A stretch of 64,000 bases of DNA, from assembly GCF_017357105.1 (NCBI RefSeq), contig NZ_CP071596.1, positions 2,356,001 through 2,420,000 of the forward strand, given 5' to 3'. This document shows, piece after piece, positions 1 to 8,767 of this stretch. The notes under the pieces were generated by a model. That model saw only the letters and a list, made by a program, of their open reading frames with translations, did no database searches and was not told where the DNA came from. Both the position numbers and the translations under genes were made by a program. The DNA comes from Natronosalvus caseinilyticus (lineage in GTDB: Archaea > Halobacteriota > Halobacteria > Halobacteriales > Natrialbaceae). The stretch's first letter is position 1. The number at the start of each line of letters is the position of its first letter.

Positions 1-426
1 TCTGCCGATCCGTTCAGCTCAGAAGGTAGTGTTCAGTATCCAACATTCATCACGGTTATCCCTGATTTCTCGAGGAACGATTTCGCGTGGTTCTACCAGC
101 TATTAATCTCGAGTGCAGAAGAGGACCAGATGCCGTGCGATGATACGCACACAGTCATTCACGTACGTATCTCGACAATGACGTGCAAGGTCCAGAATTG
201 GCATTCAGCCCGATACCACACCAGAGCAGTGCTATCGACCAACGGCTTGACCGAATCTGACTTCGAAGAAGGCCTCTCGGCAGAAGACTCCGGAAATACT
301 GAGAAAACCGTTGACGCGGTTTGCGGCGTAACGTACACTTGCAGTGAAGTACCACGGGCGCGGTGGCCCGTGGCTTCGCCATGGTCTCTGGCACGAGGCC
401 AGCGGAACGACCGGTGGCGAATTTAA
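1..426 (+). CDS. Partial open frame, product unknown
   Basis: An open frame enters from the left edge and runs to a stop at 424-426. Only about the first 45 codons look like protein: they are balanced in composition, with hydrophobic and aromatic residues such as DFAWFYQLL. The remainder reads like non-coding DNA and crosses a perfect hairpin at 352-373. It is probably the 3' end of an unidentified gene that lost its normal terminus. I do not recognise the family. Confidence 0.25.
   Translation, partial: SADPFSSEGSVQYPTFITVIPDFSRNDFAWFYQLLISSAEEDQMPCDDTHTVIHVRISTMTCKVQNWHSARYHTRAVLSTNGLTESDFEEGLSAEDSGNTEKTVDAVCGVTYTCSEVPRARWPVASPWSLARGQRNDRWRI
352..373. repeat. Perfect inverted repeat (hairpin)
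   Basis: CCACGGGC at 352-359 and GCCCGTGG at 366-373 form an 8-base perfect stem around a 6-base loop. There is no following T-run. Hairpins of this kind mark the ends of IS200/IS605-type elements in haloarchaea. The next 250 bases contain a frame-broken coding-like stretch (about 375-640) that could be an eroded tnpB tail, but I could not confirm that. A related hairpin lies at 62881-62902. Confidence 0.45.
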
Positions 427-806
427 TTCCGCCCGCGCTCGTCTCTGGCGAGACTCGCGTAGAACCAGTAACACCCGAACACACTGGGAGTGCCACCGCA
501 ACAGAGGTCGTCTGTTGCTGCCGTGGCGGGTGTGTCCGTGGGCGTCCGCCCCTTCACGAGGGCGCGACACAGGCCCGGCGCACCGCGTCTTACCCCGAAA
601 TGGGTGCGCGGGTTTTGCGAGGCCGATAACGTGGGTTCCAATCAACAGTACGGCGTTCCGATACTTAAAAACGGGGACGCAGCCGAGCGGACGCGCTTCA
701 CCCCCGCCCACGATGGGGCAGGGAACTCGCGCTGCTTTTCGTTTAGATTTCAGCCACCGAGGCGCGCGAGGGTCCGAGTCAAGCGTACGATTGTGCGAGG
801 GAGACT

Positions 807-1241
807 ATGGCATCAGTATCGGAAACCAGGACAAACAAAGAGATCGTTCGTCGATTCGCGAACGAGTTCGTCAACGAGAGCAACTACGACACAGCCAGAG
901 AGTTTCTGGACGCGGATATCGTCGATTCCACTTCACTGGGCGAAACAACGGGCCGTGAGGCGGTCGTGGAAACCACGGAGGAACTACGGAAGGCGTTTCC
1001 CGACTTCGTCGTCACTCCGGAAGAGACCGTCGCGGAAAAAGACACGGTCGTTGTCCGGATGACACAGCGGGGAACACACGAGGGAGTGTTCATGGGATAC
1101 GAGCCGACCGGGAATGCGTTCGAAATCGGGGCAATGGCGTTTCTGCGCCTCGAGGACGGAAAGATAGCGGAGCGTCGAGTCAGGCCCGACGTACTCGGGA
1201 TGCTCCGACAGTTGGGGGTCACGACACTGCAAACCGCATAA
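807..1241 (+). CDS. SnoaL-like (NTF2-fold) ester cyclase family protein
   Basis: This 144-residue protein has the layout of SnoaL-like polyketide/ester cyclases, which share the cone-shaped NTF2 fold. An N-terminal helix (about residues 8-30) is followed by the segment around ADIVDSTSLG, a helix with AFPDF near residue 70, and strands carrying VVVRMTQRGTHEG. The ending EERRV-type strand plus the final DVLGMLRQLG is typical of the family, which is usually 130-150 residues long. The fold serves many small-molecule hydrolases and isomerases, so the substrate cannot be inferred. The gene stands alone, flanked by decayed DNA. Confidence 0.8.
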   Translation: MASVSETRTNKEIVRRFANEFVNESNYDTAREFLDADIVDSTSLGETTGREAVVETTEELRKAFPDFVVTPEETVAEKDTVVVRMTQRGTHEGVFMGYEPTGNAFEIGAMAFLRLEDGKIAERRVRPDVLGMLRQLGVTTLQTA

Positions 1242-1545
1242 CTCGGGCTACTGGGGCCCCATCGTTTTTTCGATTCACTTGGTTGTTGAGCCATGTTCAG
1301 GCCAGGGATACAGCAGTATCTGATCGATCCGACGGATCTTTTCATACCTCGACCTCACACGAAATTGCGTTCAGCCCATACCCGTTTTTCAGCTAAATAC
1401 TCTGTACCTGCAGGTCAGTGGATTGCCGCGACTGGCGACCAGTGATTCTCATCACCACGCCAGCACCCAACAATCACGAACATTAGTTTTCAATTCCTGT
1501 ATTATATTTACGAATACATAAATACCTCTGGACTGTAACTGGTGT

Positions 1546-1668
1546 ATGAACTCGGCCAAATTCAACGACCCGCTCGATCAGTCCGAACCCCCAGTATATC
1601 TACCCGGAACACCGACTGTCTCGTTCTTAGAGTACGTCGAGTTGTTCATCAGAATGCTGCGTCGGTAA
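1546..1668 (+). CDS. Possible 40-residue leaderless small protein
   Basis: The reading frame runs from ATG 1546 to TAA 1668. A TATA-like cataaata at 1516-1523 sits about 25 bases ahead of the ATG, the spacing expected of a leaderless haloarchaeal promoter. The protein begins MNSAKFNDPLDQ and has a hydrophobic-basic end (EYVELFIRMLRR). I recognise no family. It could equally be the N-terminal stub of a gene lost in the surrounding decayed zone. Confidence 0.3.
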   Translation: MNSAKFNDPLDQSEPPVYLPGTPTVSFLEYVELFIRMLRR

Positions 1669-1929
1669 TACGGTAGCATCGAGCTGCAGGCACGCACACT
1701 CTTTCCGCCTGCCTGCCATCCGGGACTCACGTGAACGAGGTGTTCCTCTTTCTGGACGCAAGTGTGCGCCCCTTACGGTCGTTCTGACTGACCTAGTCAG
1801 TCGAATCTTGACTTGCTCTGTACTGTGTTCGCGCCCATTTCTGCTACATGACATACGTCGTCGATTAGCTGCTCCCAGGTGAACGTCACTTGCTCGAGAG
1901 TCCCCTTTTCTGAAGCCTGGTTTGAAAAC

Positions 1930-2327
1930 TGTACGAACGAGTACCAAAGCCGACGAATTCCACGATCGGTAACGCTCTCGGCCTGAAGAAATGGTCGAGA
2001 CCGTTCCGTCCGTGTGTACCCACTGTCACGAAAAACCTTCGTACTCGTCGATGACTCGAAGAATCTCTCTATGCGGAATCCCAGTCCTGTGGGGTTTTTG
2101 ACGTCAATCGCGATTACGTTTCTCGCTTGCTCGCCTATCCACTGCTCGTTCGGCTTTGCAATCGGCTTCCTCGTCGGCCACGTCGTAGTCAGTAGCGACG
2201 AACCGTTCGTTGACGACAGCAGCGCATGAATAGTCGAGGCGAACTGATTCACCAGTGCGTGGCTCACTTCAATCGCTTCGTCTGCGCCATCGCTTCCGTC
2301 CGTCGGAATCAGAATAGCTGACGACAC
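1930..2327 (-). pseudogene. Universal stress protein (UspA fold) pseudogene
   Basis: The frame opens with the UspA start ILIPTDGSDGADEAIEVSHAL. Later UspA blocks appear in different frames: a PHREILRVIDEYEG block, then GTHGRNGLDHFF (the ATP-binding GTHGRxGL signature), then a SVTDR block. At least two frameshifts and a central deletion are therefore present. The intact paralogue is at 5193-5825. The downstream part of the open frame (1797-1930) has no UspA similarity. Confidence 0.85.
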
Positions 2328-2509
2328 GAGAGAGTACGCTCGTCCCGAATCATCGAGTAATCACGGATGCTCGCTGAAACCCGCCCATAAACCACTAAAT
2401 GCTATATCAATATGGTCGGTGGTTGCGAGAGCAGGTTGGTGCAATCGACCCGCAAGTCGGCTCAGCGATGGATGCACATCGATAGATGCTATCTATGCGA
2501 TCACACGGT

Positions 2510-4036
2510 TCACGTCTCCTCCGGTTTGCCGAACGTGTAGAGGAACATAGGCGTCTGTCCGTCGGCACGCGGGGACAGAAACGACGTCACGCGGTCGTCG
2601 TAGAACGTGAGCCCGGTTCCGCCAAGATCACGATGTGCGTAGGTCGCCAGATAGCAACGACCGGCGGTCACCGCCGCCTCGAGCTGTGCCAGTCGGTACC
2701 CTCGGTTCCCGAGTCGATCGACGACCGCCTCGAGGTCCGTCAGGAAGTACACGCAGGCCGCGGCTTCCCCGCCGAGGCGCTGGTCGAGCGCGAGGTGGGC
2801 TGCCTCCTCGCGACACTCGCCGTCGACCAGGCGCTCAAGTTCGCCCGCCTCGGGGTGGTAGTGGTATACGCCGGGCGGAACGTCGGCGACGCCATTGACG
2901 AGCACGTACGCGTCGACGAACTGGAGCGGCGAGGCGTCGGATTCGCGACCGTCGAGCGGAACGCCTCGTGTGGCACGATCGAGCACCGTCGAAAATTTCC
3001 GAAAGCTAACCGGTTCGCGCTCGTAGGCGCGACAGGAGCCCCGGCGACGGATCGTCGCGTGTAGCGGCCGCTTCGACTCCGTCTCGTAATCGACCGGGTC
3101 GAGTTCGATCCGGTCTCCATCACCGCCTTCTCGTCGTCCGACCGATTGCGCTCGTGCAGAAGAGCGCCACTCACGAGCGGTGTCTCCGCTCTCGAGCGTA
3201 CTCGCCCGCCAGGCGTCGTGGACGAGCGGGAACTCCTTCTCTTCGGGTGACAGCGCCGCAGTCGCCGGATCGATTGATTCGACGGTGGGTGCGTCGGGCG
3301 CACGATTACCGGCGCCGACGGGGACGAGTTCGAGCGGCGCTTCCCGTCGTGGGTTGACACCCAGCAGTTCGACGACGCGCTCGTCAGCGAACCCGAGGAC
3401 AACCTCTGCGGGGAGGGAAAGCGATTCCGCGGTCGCCAGCAGGTTCGCGAGAACCGTTCCCGAATCCCAGAACGCGTGACGGTACGTCCGGTCGCGGTAC
3501 TTCCAGGCGTTTCGCCACCAGGTCGACGTCGCGACGAACGTGACCGGTGCAGTCGCGACGCCGTCGTGATCGCTGGCGGCCGCGAGCACACCCCGGTAAT
3601 CCCCCTCGCGAAGCACGTCGAGCGACAGCGACCGGGGCTCGAGGTGGTAGACGCCGGCTTTCAGATCCATGAGGTCGCCACAGACCGCGTACAGATCGAC
3701 GTGGTACAGCGCCCCGGTGCAGGCCGCGGCGCGAAAGAGTAGTTCGCGGCCCTGGCGGGTGAGTTGCTTCGTGATTCCGGTCGAGAAGTACGACAGCGCC
3801 GTGAGCGCATCCAGGTCGACGGCTCGCTCGTGCGAGAAATCGGCGTGGGTGGACGTGATCGCCGACAGCGCAGGAATGCCGGTCACGCGAACACGCTCCG
3901 ATAGCGCCTGTCGCGGGAGGTTCTCGTAGCGCTTGAAGGGGCGAGGCTTGTTGTCGAAATCGAGCCGATGGCCGCTCTCCCGGACGCTCCGCGGGGAATG
4001 TTTGGTGCGCTCGTGGTACTCGAGGGCGCTGACCAT
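2510..4036 (-). CDS. SagB-type nitroreductase-family dehydrogenase (two-domain)
   Basis: This protein of about 508 residues has two nitroreductase-like halves, as in the SagB/ThcOx group of FMN oxidoreductases. The N-terminal half spans roughly 30-260 (starting after HERTKHSPRSVR) and the C-terminal half roughly 320-505, beginning near HATIRRRGSCRAYE and ending with GLTFYDDRVTSFL. SagB enzymes oxidise azolines to azoles in ribosomal peptides when paired with YcaO cyclodehydratases. No YcaO, precursor peptide or transporter is visible here, so the substrate is unknown. Start 4036 is preferred to the upstream ATG at 4066 because conserved sequence starts at MVSALEYHERT. A ruined copper-oxidase gene lies immediately upstream. 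Confidence 0.85.
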   Translation of the reverse strand: MVSALEYHERTKHSPRSVRESGHRLDFDNKPRPFKRYENLPRQALSERVRVTGIPALSAITSTHADFSHERAVDLDALTALSYFSTGITKQLTRQGRELLFRAAACTGALYHVDLYAVCGDLMDLKAGVYHLEPRSLSLDVLREGDYRGVLAAASDHDGVATAPVTFVATSTWWRNAWKYRDRTYRHAFWDSGTVLANLLATAESLSLPAEVVLGFADERVVELLGVNPRREAPLELVPVGAGNRAPDAPTVESIDPATAALSPEEKEFPLVHDAWRASTLESGDTAREWRSSARAQSVGRREGGDGDRIELDPVDYETESKRPLHATIRRRGSCRAYEREPVSFRKFSTVLDRATRGVPLDGRESDASPLQFVDAYVLVNGVADVPPGVYHYHPEAGELERLVDGECREEAAHLALDQRLGGEAAACVYFLTDLEAVVDRLGNRGYRLAQLEAAVTAGRCYLATYAHRDLGGTGLTFYDDRVTSFLSPRADGQTPMFLYTFGKPEET

Positions 4037-4093
4037 AGTGGTCTCCTCTACGGCAGTCCCAATCAATCCAGGGTGTGGTTTACCAGGTATTCC

Positions 4094-4400
4094 TCACTCG
4101 TATACGAACACGCGAGCCATCCCCCCGCTCGAGGTGGTAGACGTTGTGACAGTGGAACAGCCAGTCGCCCGGATTGGTTGCGCGGAAGTCGAACGTCACC
4201 TGATCGCCGTGGGGCACGACGAGGACAGTGTCCTTGACAGCGTCGCCGACCTGAAAAAGTGACCGTGGAGGTGCACGGGTGAATCGTCAGGCTGCGGTTC
4301 ACCATCCGGACGCGGACGTGATCGCTCTCGCTACGAGCGGGTCGGCGTCCGGGTACACCTCCCCATCGATAGTCCACGCGTCGGCGTCGGCGCCGTGGAT
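4094..4400 (-). pseudogene. Multicopper oxidase C-terminal fragment, frameshifted
   Basis: Translating across three frame changes gives the last cupredoxin domain of a laccase-like multicopper oxidase. The pieces are WTIDGEVYPDADP, then VRMVNRSLTIHP, then HLHGHFF, then the type-1/type-3 copper signature HCHNVYHLERG, then MARVFVYE and a stop. The His-Cys-His core survives, but the breaks at about 4110, 4240 and 4320 exclude a working product. The 5' side joins a quinone-reductase fragment without a gap. Confidence 0.85.
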
Positions 4401-4629
4401 CAGCACCGTCTCGCCGGCGGTCACGTCACCACGGTCGACGACTCACCTCCCACGCGGTCGCGCCCGTGAGGGGGAGCGCTGCCGCCTCTCCGTGAGTGAG
4501 CGACTTGGGCTTTCGGGTGACGACCGATTCGTCGGCGACGTGATACTCGGCGTAACTGCTCTGTTCGCCGAAAATTTCCGGCGTGTGAACAGCTGCGTCG
4601 CTAATCTGTGGGTCGAGTCGAATCGGCAC
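4396..4629 (-). pseudogene. Zinc-type alcohol dehydrogenase/quinone oxidoreductase fragment
   Basis: The fragment carries the end of the GroES-like domain and the first part of the Rossmann domain of the MDR superfamily: [10 protein letters not shown], then [20 protein letters not shown], then after a frameshift [16 protein letters not shown]. The glycine-rich NADPH loop expected next is missing; at that point the frame runs directly into multicopper-oxidase sequence. Both ends of the gene are gone. Confidence 0.8.
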
Positions 4630-4960
4630 AGTCCACCATTTCGGATCGTTTGCACTTCCAATCCTATCCCGCTACGCAAACTGAGCCCCCGCTAGACGGG
4701 ATCAGCGAACGTTGCGTTTTGACCGCGTGGGCCGATTACAAGTGAGTGGGAATCGCGACGAGATTGATAGTAATCGCACCACTACGACAATCTGTCGCGC
4801 TATCTACCGTGCGCGACAGTATCGACCCGATCAGTACCCACCTAGTAGACCCTGACCTGGGATTGGTGACGGGTACCTTCCTCCCCGTCGCCAGTTCAGA
4901 GGGATTATCGTAGCAACCGGATATCTCGAGTTCTGCCTTCCAGCCACGCGAATTCCGGTT

Positions 4961-5155
4961 CTACGCCTCTTCGTCGTAAGTTGGCCGCCAGCGACTGCCG
5001 AGCGACTGCGAAAGCTCGTCGACGACGCCGTCTGCATCAAAACACCAGCGTCGTTCAGTGCAGGTGGCCGGGTTCCTGCCACGTTCAGTCAGCTCTCCGA
5101 GACGGAGAATAACGTGCCTCGACGACTCGAGTTCGACGGGGCAGGCGTCAGTTGC
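4961..5155 (-). pseudogene. Open frame without start codon, possible gene fragment
   Basis: A 64-codon frame bounded by stops has coding-like composition: VELESSRHVILRLGELTERGR, then a CxxxxWCFD-containing stretch, then DELSQSLGSRWRP and a DEEA ending. No ATG or GTG opens it, so it is either the tail of a lost gene or a remnant. I recognise no family. The rest of 4630-5190 shows no feature I can support. Confidence 0.25.
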
Positions 5156-5192
5156 CTATCACCACTCATCAGTTACCAGTTATCGGTCACCG

Positions 5193-5825
5193 TCACCGTC
5201 TCTCGATCCGAGCAACCCGGGCGTCACCGCTCGAGCGCTCGATGTGCACGTTGTACTGCTCGTTATCTGCTTCCGTCCGAACGATCCAGTACCCGCCCTG
5301 TTCGTACGGTTCCTCGAGCACGGTCGCGTCTTCGTGGCCTTCCTGGACGAGCACGTCTCGAGCGATTTCGATCGCGCGTTCGGCGGTTTCGACGCCGGCC
5401 TCTGCCGCCGTTCGCGTCACTAGCATCGACGCGTCTGCCCCACGCAGGACGCGCTCCGTGACGCTCCCGATCAGGAACCGATCGAGACCGCGTCGATCGT
5501 GTGTCCCCATCGCGATCAGGTCCGCACCGTGTTCGTCGGCGTACTCGAGAATGCACTGGTGCGGTGACCCTTCCTCGATGGCCGTGACGACGTCGACGCC
5601 TTCCGGCGCCCGGCGGGCCGCTTCCTCCGTTACGGTCTCACCCTCTTCTCTAAACCTTTGGGCCAACTCCTCTTCGGACGCTTCGAAGGAGTAGTTTTGC
5701 TCGACGTCGATCACGTAGAGTACGTGAACGGTCGCGCCAAAGCGATCGGCTACCTCGTAGGCCTGTCCCACGGCACTGTTTGCGGCGTCGCTTCCGTCAG
5801 TCGGCAGCAGAATCGTCCGGTACAT
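5193..5825 (-). CDS. Universal stress protein with C-terminal extension
   Basis: This 210-residue protein has a standard UspA domain at residues 1-145. It starts with ILLPTDGSDAANSAV and includes the PHQCILEYADEHGADLIAMG block and the ATP-binding GTHDRRGLDRFLIGSVTERV signature; the usual GRxG is DRRG here. An added module of about 65 residues (150-210) ends in strands such as GGYWIVRTEADNEQYNVHI and resembles a PepSY-like beta sheet. UspA proteins are cytoplasmic nucleotide-binding stress factors. The gene is monocistronic, with decayed DNA on both sides. Confidence 0.9.
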   Translation of the reverse strand: MYRTILLPTDGSDAANSAVGQAYEVADRFGATVHVLYVIDVEQNYSFEASEEELAQRFREEGETVTEEAARRAPEGVDVVTAIEEGSPHQCILEYADEHGADLIAMGTHDRRGLDRFLIGSVTERVLRGADASMLVTRTAAEAGVETAERAIEIARDVLVQEGHEDATVLEEPYEQGGYWIVRTEADNEQYNVHIERSSGDARVARIERR

Positions 5826-5989
5826 ACTCGATCGTCACCAGCCTCCCTCATTATATTCTCGGGGTCGTTTCTGGACTGGCCTCGTTTCGACGGCGTTCCT
5901 GTGGATTCAATGCACCGTGAAAATAGTCGGAAAACTGGGAAATATGAGCATCTCGTGCGTGTTCCGACTCCTGATTCCCACTAGTACTC

Positions 5990-6378
5990 GATTTTAAATA
6001 CTGTATTCGTATTCGAGAGGTTTGGTATCGAGCAGGCTCGATTCCCTGACCACAACTGGGTCCAAAAAGCAGAGCGACAGTCTCCAGATGGGAACTCGCT
6101 AAGTTGCACTACCATCGACGAAACAATCATCCGGCTCACCGACAATGGAGTGGCTGCCTGCCGCCGCCGGCCTGTAAATCAACGACTGCCTGCTCGCGTG
6201 GCTGTTTCCAACGGGAATACCGCTATCACCTTGAGCTTTCTTGCCGGATCCGTTGACAAACACCGTCTCCACCACCGCGATTCTGGTTGATTCTTCACAT
6301 TGTGTACACGCAGCACTTTCCTGCCGTGGGCTTCGAGTTCAATACGACCGCCACGAGCTCGAAACGCCGCCGAATGTA
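5990..6378 (+). pseudogene. IS6-type transposase remnant
   Basis: Allowing for frame changes and two stops, the strand reads as the middle of a haloarchaeal IS6-family DDE transposase: NTVFVFERFGIEQARFPDHNWVQKAE, then TIDETIIRLTDN around the first catalytic Asp, then a WLPAAAGL-type strand, then ILVDSSHCVHAALSCRGLRVQYDRH around the second Asp. The N-terminus and the final catalytic Glu region are missing. About 300 bases after it (6379-6691) show no recognisable gene. Confidence 0.8.
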
Positions 6379-6691
6379 TAAATAGATGGATAAAAATACA
6401 GATTCACTCGTTTAGGAACTGTTTCGATTACACTGGTTCAACAACTGTTGGAAAACAGATATAGATCTACATATCTTACTCGATCCTCCGCATCTGAACA
6501 CTGACCATTGGGCGGCAGGTACATCTAACCAATGTCGGGCGAGGCTCGCAGCACTCGCGACGCAGTCTCGAGGCGCTCGAGGACTGGTCTACGCCGATCA
6601 CAATCTCGTTTGATCGGCCGACAGTGTCACCGTCGTACGTCGTCCCGTACGTGGTACTGCAGTGCTCTCGTCCGCGTCTGCTTGGTGTCCA

Positions 6692-7849
6692 TTATCCGAG
6701 GTGGGTCGCATCCGCCTGCTGCATATCGGCGTAGTCAACCGTCCGCGCTTTCTTCGTCTCGAGTGCCTCGCCGGTGTCGGGATCGAACAGGTACAGGTCG
6801 TCGTCGGAGAAGTCGAGTCTGACCTGATCGCCCCGCGAGAATCGGATGTGCGAGTCGATACGGGCGGTTAGCTCCACGTCGCCGACCTCGAGGTAGACGA
6901 CGTTTTCGTCGCCCATCGCCTCGACGACAGTGACCTCGGCGGAGAAGCCGCCATCGTCGACGATCGAGAGGTCTTCCGGTCGGACGCCGACGGTCAGCCG
7001 ATCGTACCTCTCGATACTCGAGGCGAGCGAATCGTCCGAAACCGTATAGGTGAACGTCCCCGGACCGTCGAACTGCACCCTCCCGTCGACCGCGTCGACC
7101 GTCGCTGTCACGAAGTTCATGCTCGGGCTGCCCAGGAATCCCGCGACGAACTCGTTTGCCGGACTCAGGTAGACCTCTTCCGGCGGCCCGACCTGTTGCA
7201 GTTCACCCTCGTTCATCACGGCGACACGGTCACCCATCGCCATCGCCTCGGTCTGGTCGTGCGTGACGTAGACCGCCGTCACCTCGAGTTCTCGCTGGAG
7301 TCGCAGGATTTCCTTGCGCATGACGTCGCGAAGCTTCGCGTCGAGGTTCGACAGCGGTTCGTCGAGCAGGAAGACGGTCGGATCGCGGACGATCGCTCGC
7401 CCGAGGGCCACGCGCTGTTGCTGGCCGCCCGAGAGCTCGCCAGGTTGATCCTCGAGGAGCTCCTCGATGCCGAGCATCTCGGCCGTCTCCTCGACGTGCT
7501 GTTCGATCTCTCGCTCCGAGTGATCCGATGACAGCCGCAGCCCGAACCCGATGTTCTTCCGGACGGTCATGTGTGGATACAGCGCGTAGTCCTGGAACAC
7601 CATCGCCACGCCCCGCTCGCGCGGCCGTACGTCGGTAACGTTCTCGTCGCCGAAGACGATCGATCCCGACGTAACCGACTCGAGGCCGGCTATCATTCGC
7701 AGCGTCGTCGTCTTGCCACAGCCACTGGGGCCGACGAAGACGAGGAATTCGCCGTCTCGGATCGAGATGTTCAGATCGTCGACCGCCTGGACGGCCTGTC
7801 CGTCGGGGTCGTAAATTTTGTCAACGCTCGCTAATTCGATCGACGTCAT
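6692..7849 (-). CDS. Carbohydrate ABC transporter ATP-binding protein (MalK/UgpC type)
   Basis: This 385-residue ATPase has Walker A GPSGCGKTT, a Q-loop, the ABC signature LSGGQQQRVALGRA, Walker B VFLLDEPLSNLDAK and the H-loop VTHDQTEA. The last 150 residues form the TOBE/OB regulatory domain typical of CUT1 sugar-importer ATPases (GVRPEDLSIV motif). Start 7849 is chosen because the family begins at MTSIELASVDKIY; the 26 residues upstream in the open frame are not conserved. It is the last gene of a minus-strand transport operon with two permeases and a binding protein. Confidence 0.95.
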   Translation of the reverse strand: MTSIELASVDKIYDPDGQAVQAVDDLNISIRDGEFLVFVGPSGCGKTTTLRMIAGLESVTSGSIVFGDENVTDVRPRERGVAMVFQDYALYPHMTVRKNIGFGLRLSSDHSEREIEQHVEETAEMLGIEELLEDQPGELSGGQQQRVALGRAIVRDPTVFLLDEPLSNLDAKLRDVMRKEILRLQRELEVTAVYVTHDQTEAMAMGDRVAVMNEGELQQVGPPEEVYLSPANEFVAGFLGSPSMNFVTATVDAVDGRVQFDGPGTFTYTVSDDSLASSIERYDRLTVGVRPEDLSIVDDGGFSAEVTVVEAMGDENVVYLEVGDVELTARIDSHIRFSRGDQVRLDFSDDDLYLFDPDTGEALETKKARTVDYADMQQADATHLG

Positions 7850-7934
7850 TCGCGTGTATGCTATCACTCCATCAGTATTAATGTGCCGGGTATGGGCAAC
7901 GGGTGAACCGAGAACGGTGAGAGGCACGAACCGA

Positions 7935-8765
7935 TTACATCGAGTTCGTGAACCCGCGGACGAAGTGATCCTGTAGCCACAGGAACAGGACGATCATCGG
8001 GATGATCGCGATCGTCGCCGCGGCCATGATCTGGTCGAAGTAGATTCGGTGGTGACCAGTCAGCCGTTCGATCGCCAGCGGGATCGTGAACAGTTCCTCG
8101 CTCTCTAAGATCACCAGCGGGTAGAGGAACATGTTCCACTGGGAGATGAAGAGTATAACCGCGAGGGCGGCTAACATCGGCTTCATCGCCGGCAGTGCGA
8201 TGCGATAGAAGATCTGGAACTCCGAAGCGCCGTCGATTCGCGCGGCGTCGAGCCACGAGTCGGGGATCGAGAGCATGCTCTGGCGCATGAGGAAGATCCC
8301 GACGGGATTCGCGAGGAACGGCAGTATCAACGCGAGGTGGGTGTCGAGTAACCCGAGCTGGGCCATGAGCAGGTACATCGGAATGACCATGATCTGAACC
8401 GGCAACACGAGCGTCGCCAGGATGAAATAAAACAGCGGCTCCCGGTACGCAAACTCGTACTTCGCGAACGCGAAGCCCGCGAGCGCACACAGAAACAGCG
8501 AGATGATCGTGTAAACTGTCGCGACGAAGACGCTGTTCCAGACGCTGCGCAGGTAGGGGAACCGCGCTTCGAGAGCCTGCACGTTCTCGACGAAGTGCGT
8601 TCCCGGGAGGAGCCGCGGCGGGAGGGTGAAGAACTCCTCCTGGGGAAGCGACGCGGCGACGATCATCCAGTAGAGCGGAACGAACGTGATCGCGACGATG
8701 ACGAGCAGTCCGATGTAGACGGCGAATCGGACGGGAAGCGGATCCTTCGATTGAGTTGTCGACAT
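7935..8765 (-). CDS. Carbohydrate ABC transporter permease (MalG type)
   Basis: This inner-membrane permease of about 276 residues has six predicted helices. The cytoplasmic EAA loop, which docks on the ATPase, reads DAARIDGASEFQIFYRIALP near residue 190. The length and C-terminal FVRGFTNSM fit CUT1 MalG-like subunits. The ATG at 8765 is used; a GTG at 8771 overlapping the previous stop is an alternative. Coupling to the upstream permease by overlap or near-overlap indicates co-translation. Confidence 0.95.
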   Translation of the reverse strand: MSTTQSKDPLPVRFAVYIGLLVIVAITFVPLYWMIVAASLPQEEFFTLPPRLLPGTHFVENVQALEARFPYLRSVWNSVFVATVYTIISLFLCALAGFAFAKYEFAYREPLFYFILATLVLPVQIMVIPMYLLMAQLGLLDTHLALILPFLANPVGIFLMRQSMLSIPDSWLDAARIDGASEFQIFYRIALPAMKPMLAALAVILFISQWNMFLYPLVILESEELFTIPLAIERLTGHHRIYFDQIMAAATIAIIPMIVLFLWLQDHFVRGFTNSM

Positions 8766-8767
8766 GA

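Noticed and set aside
130-958. Several long Arg/Pro/Gly-rich frames in both directions
   Set aside because: Composition of non-coding GC-rich DNA; only the SnoaL-like gene from 807 is convincing.
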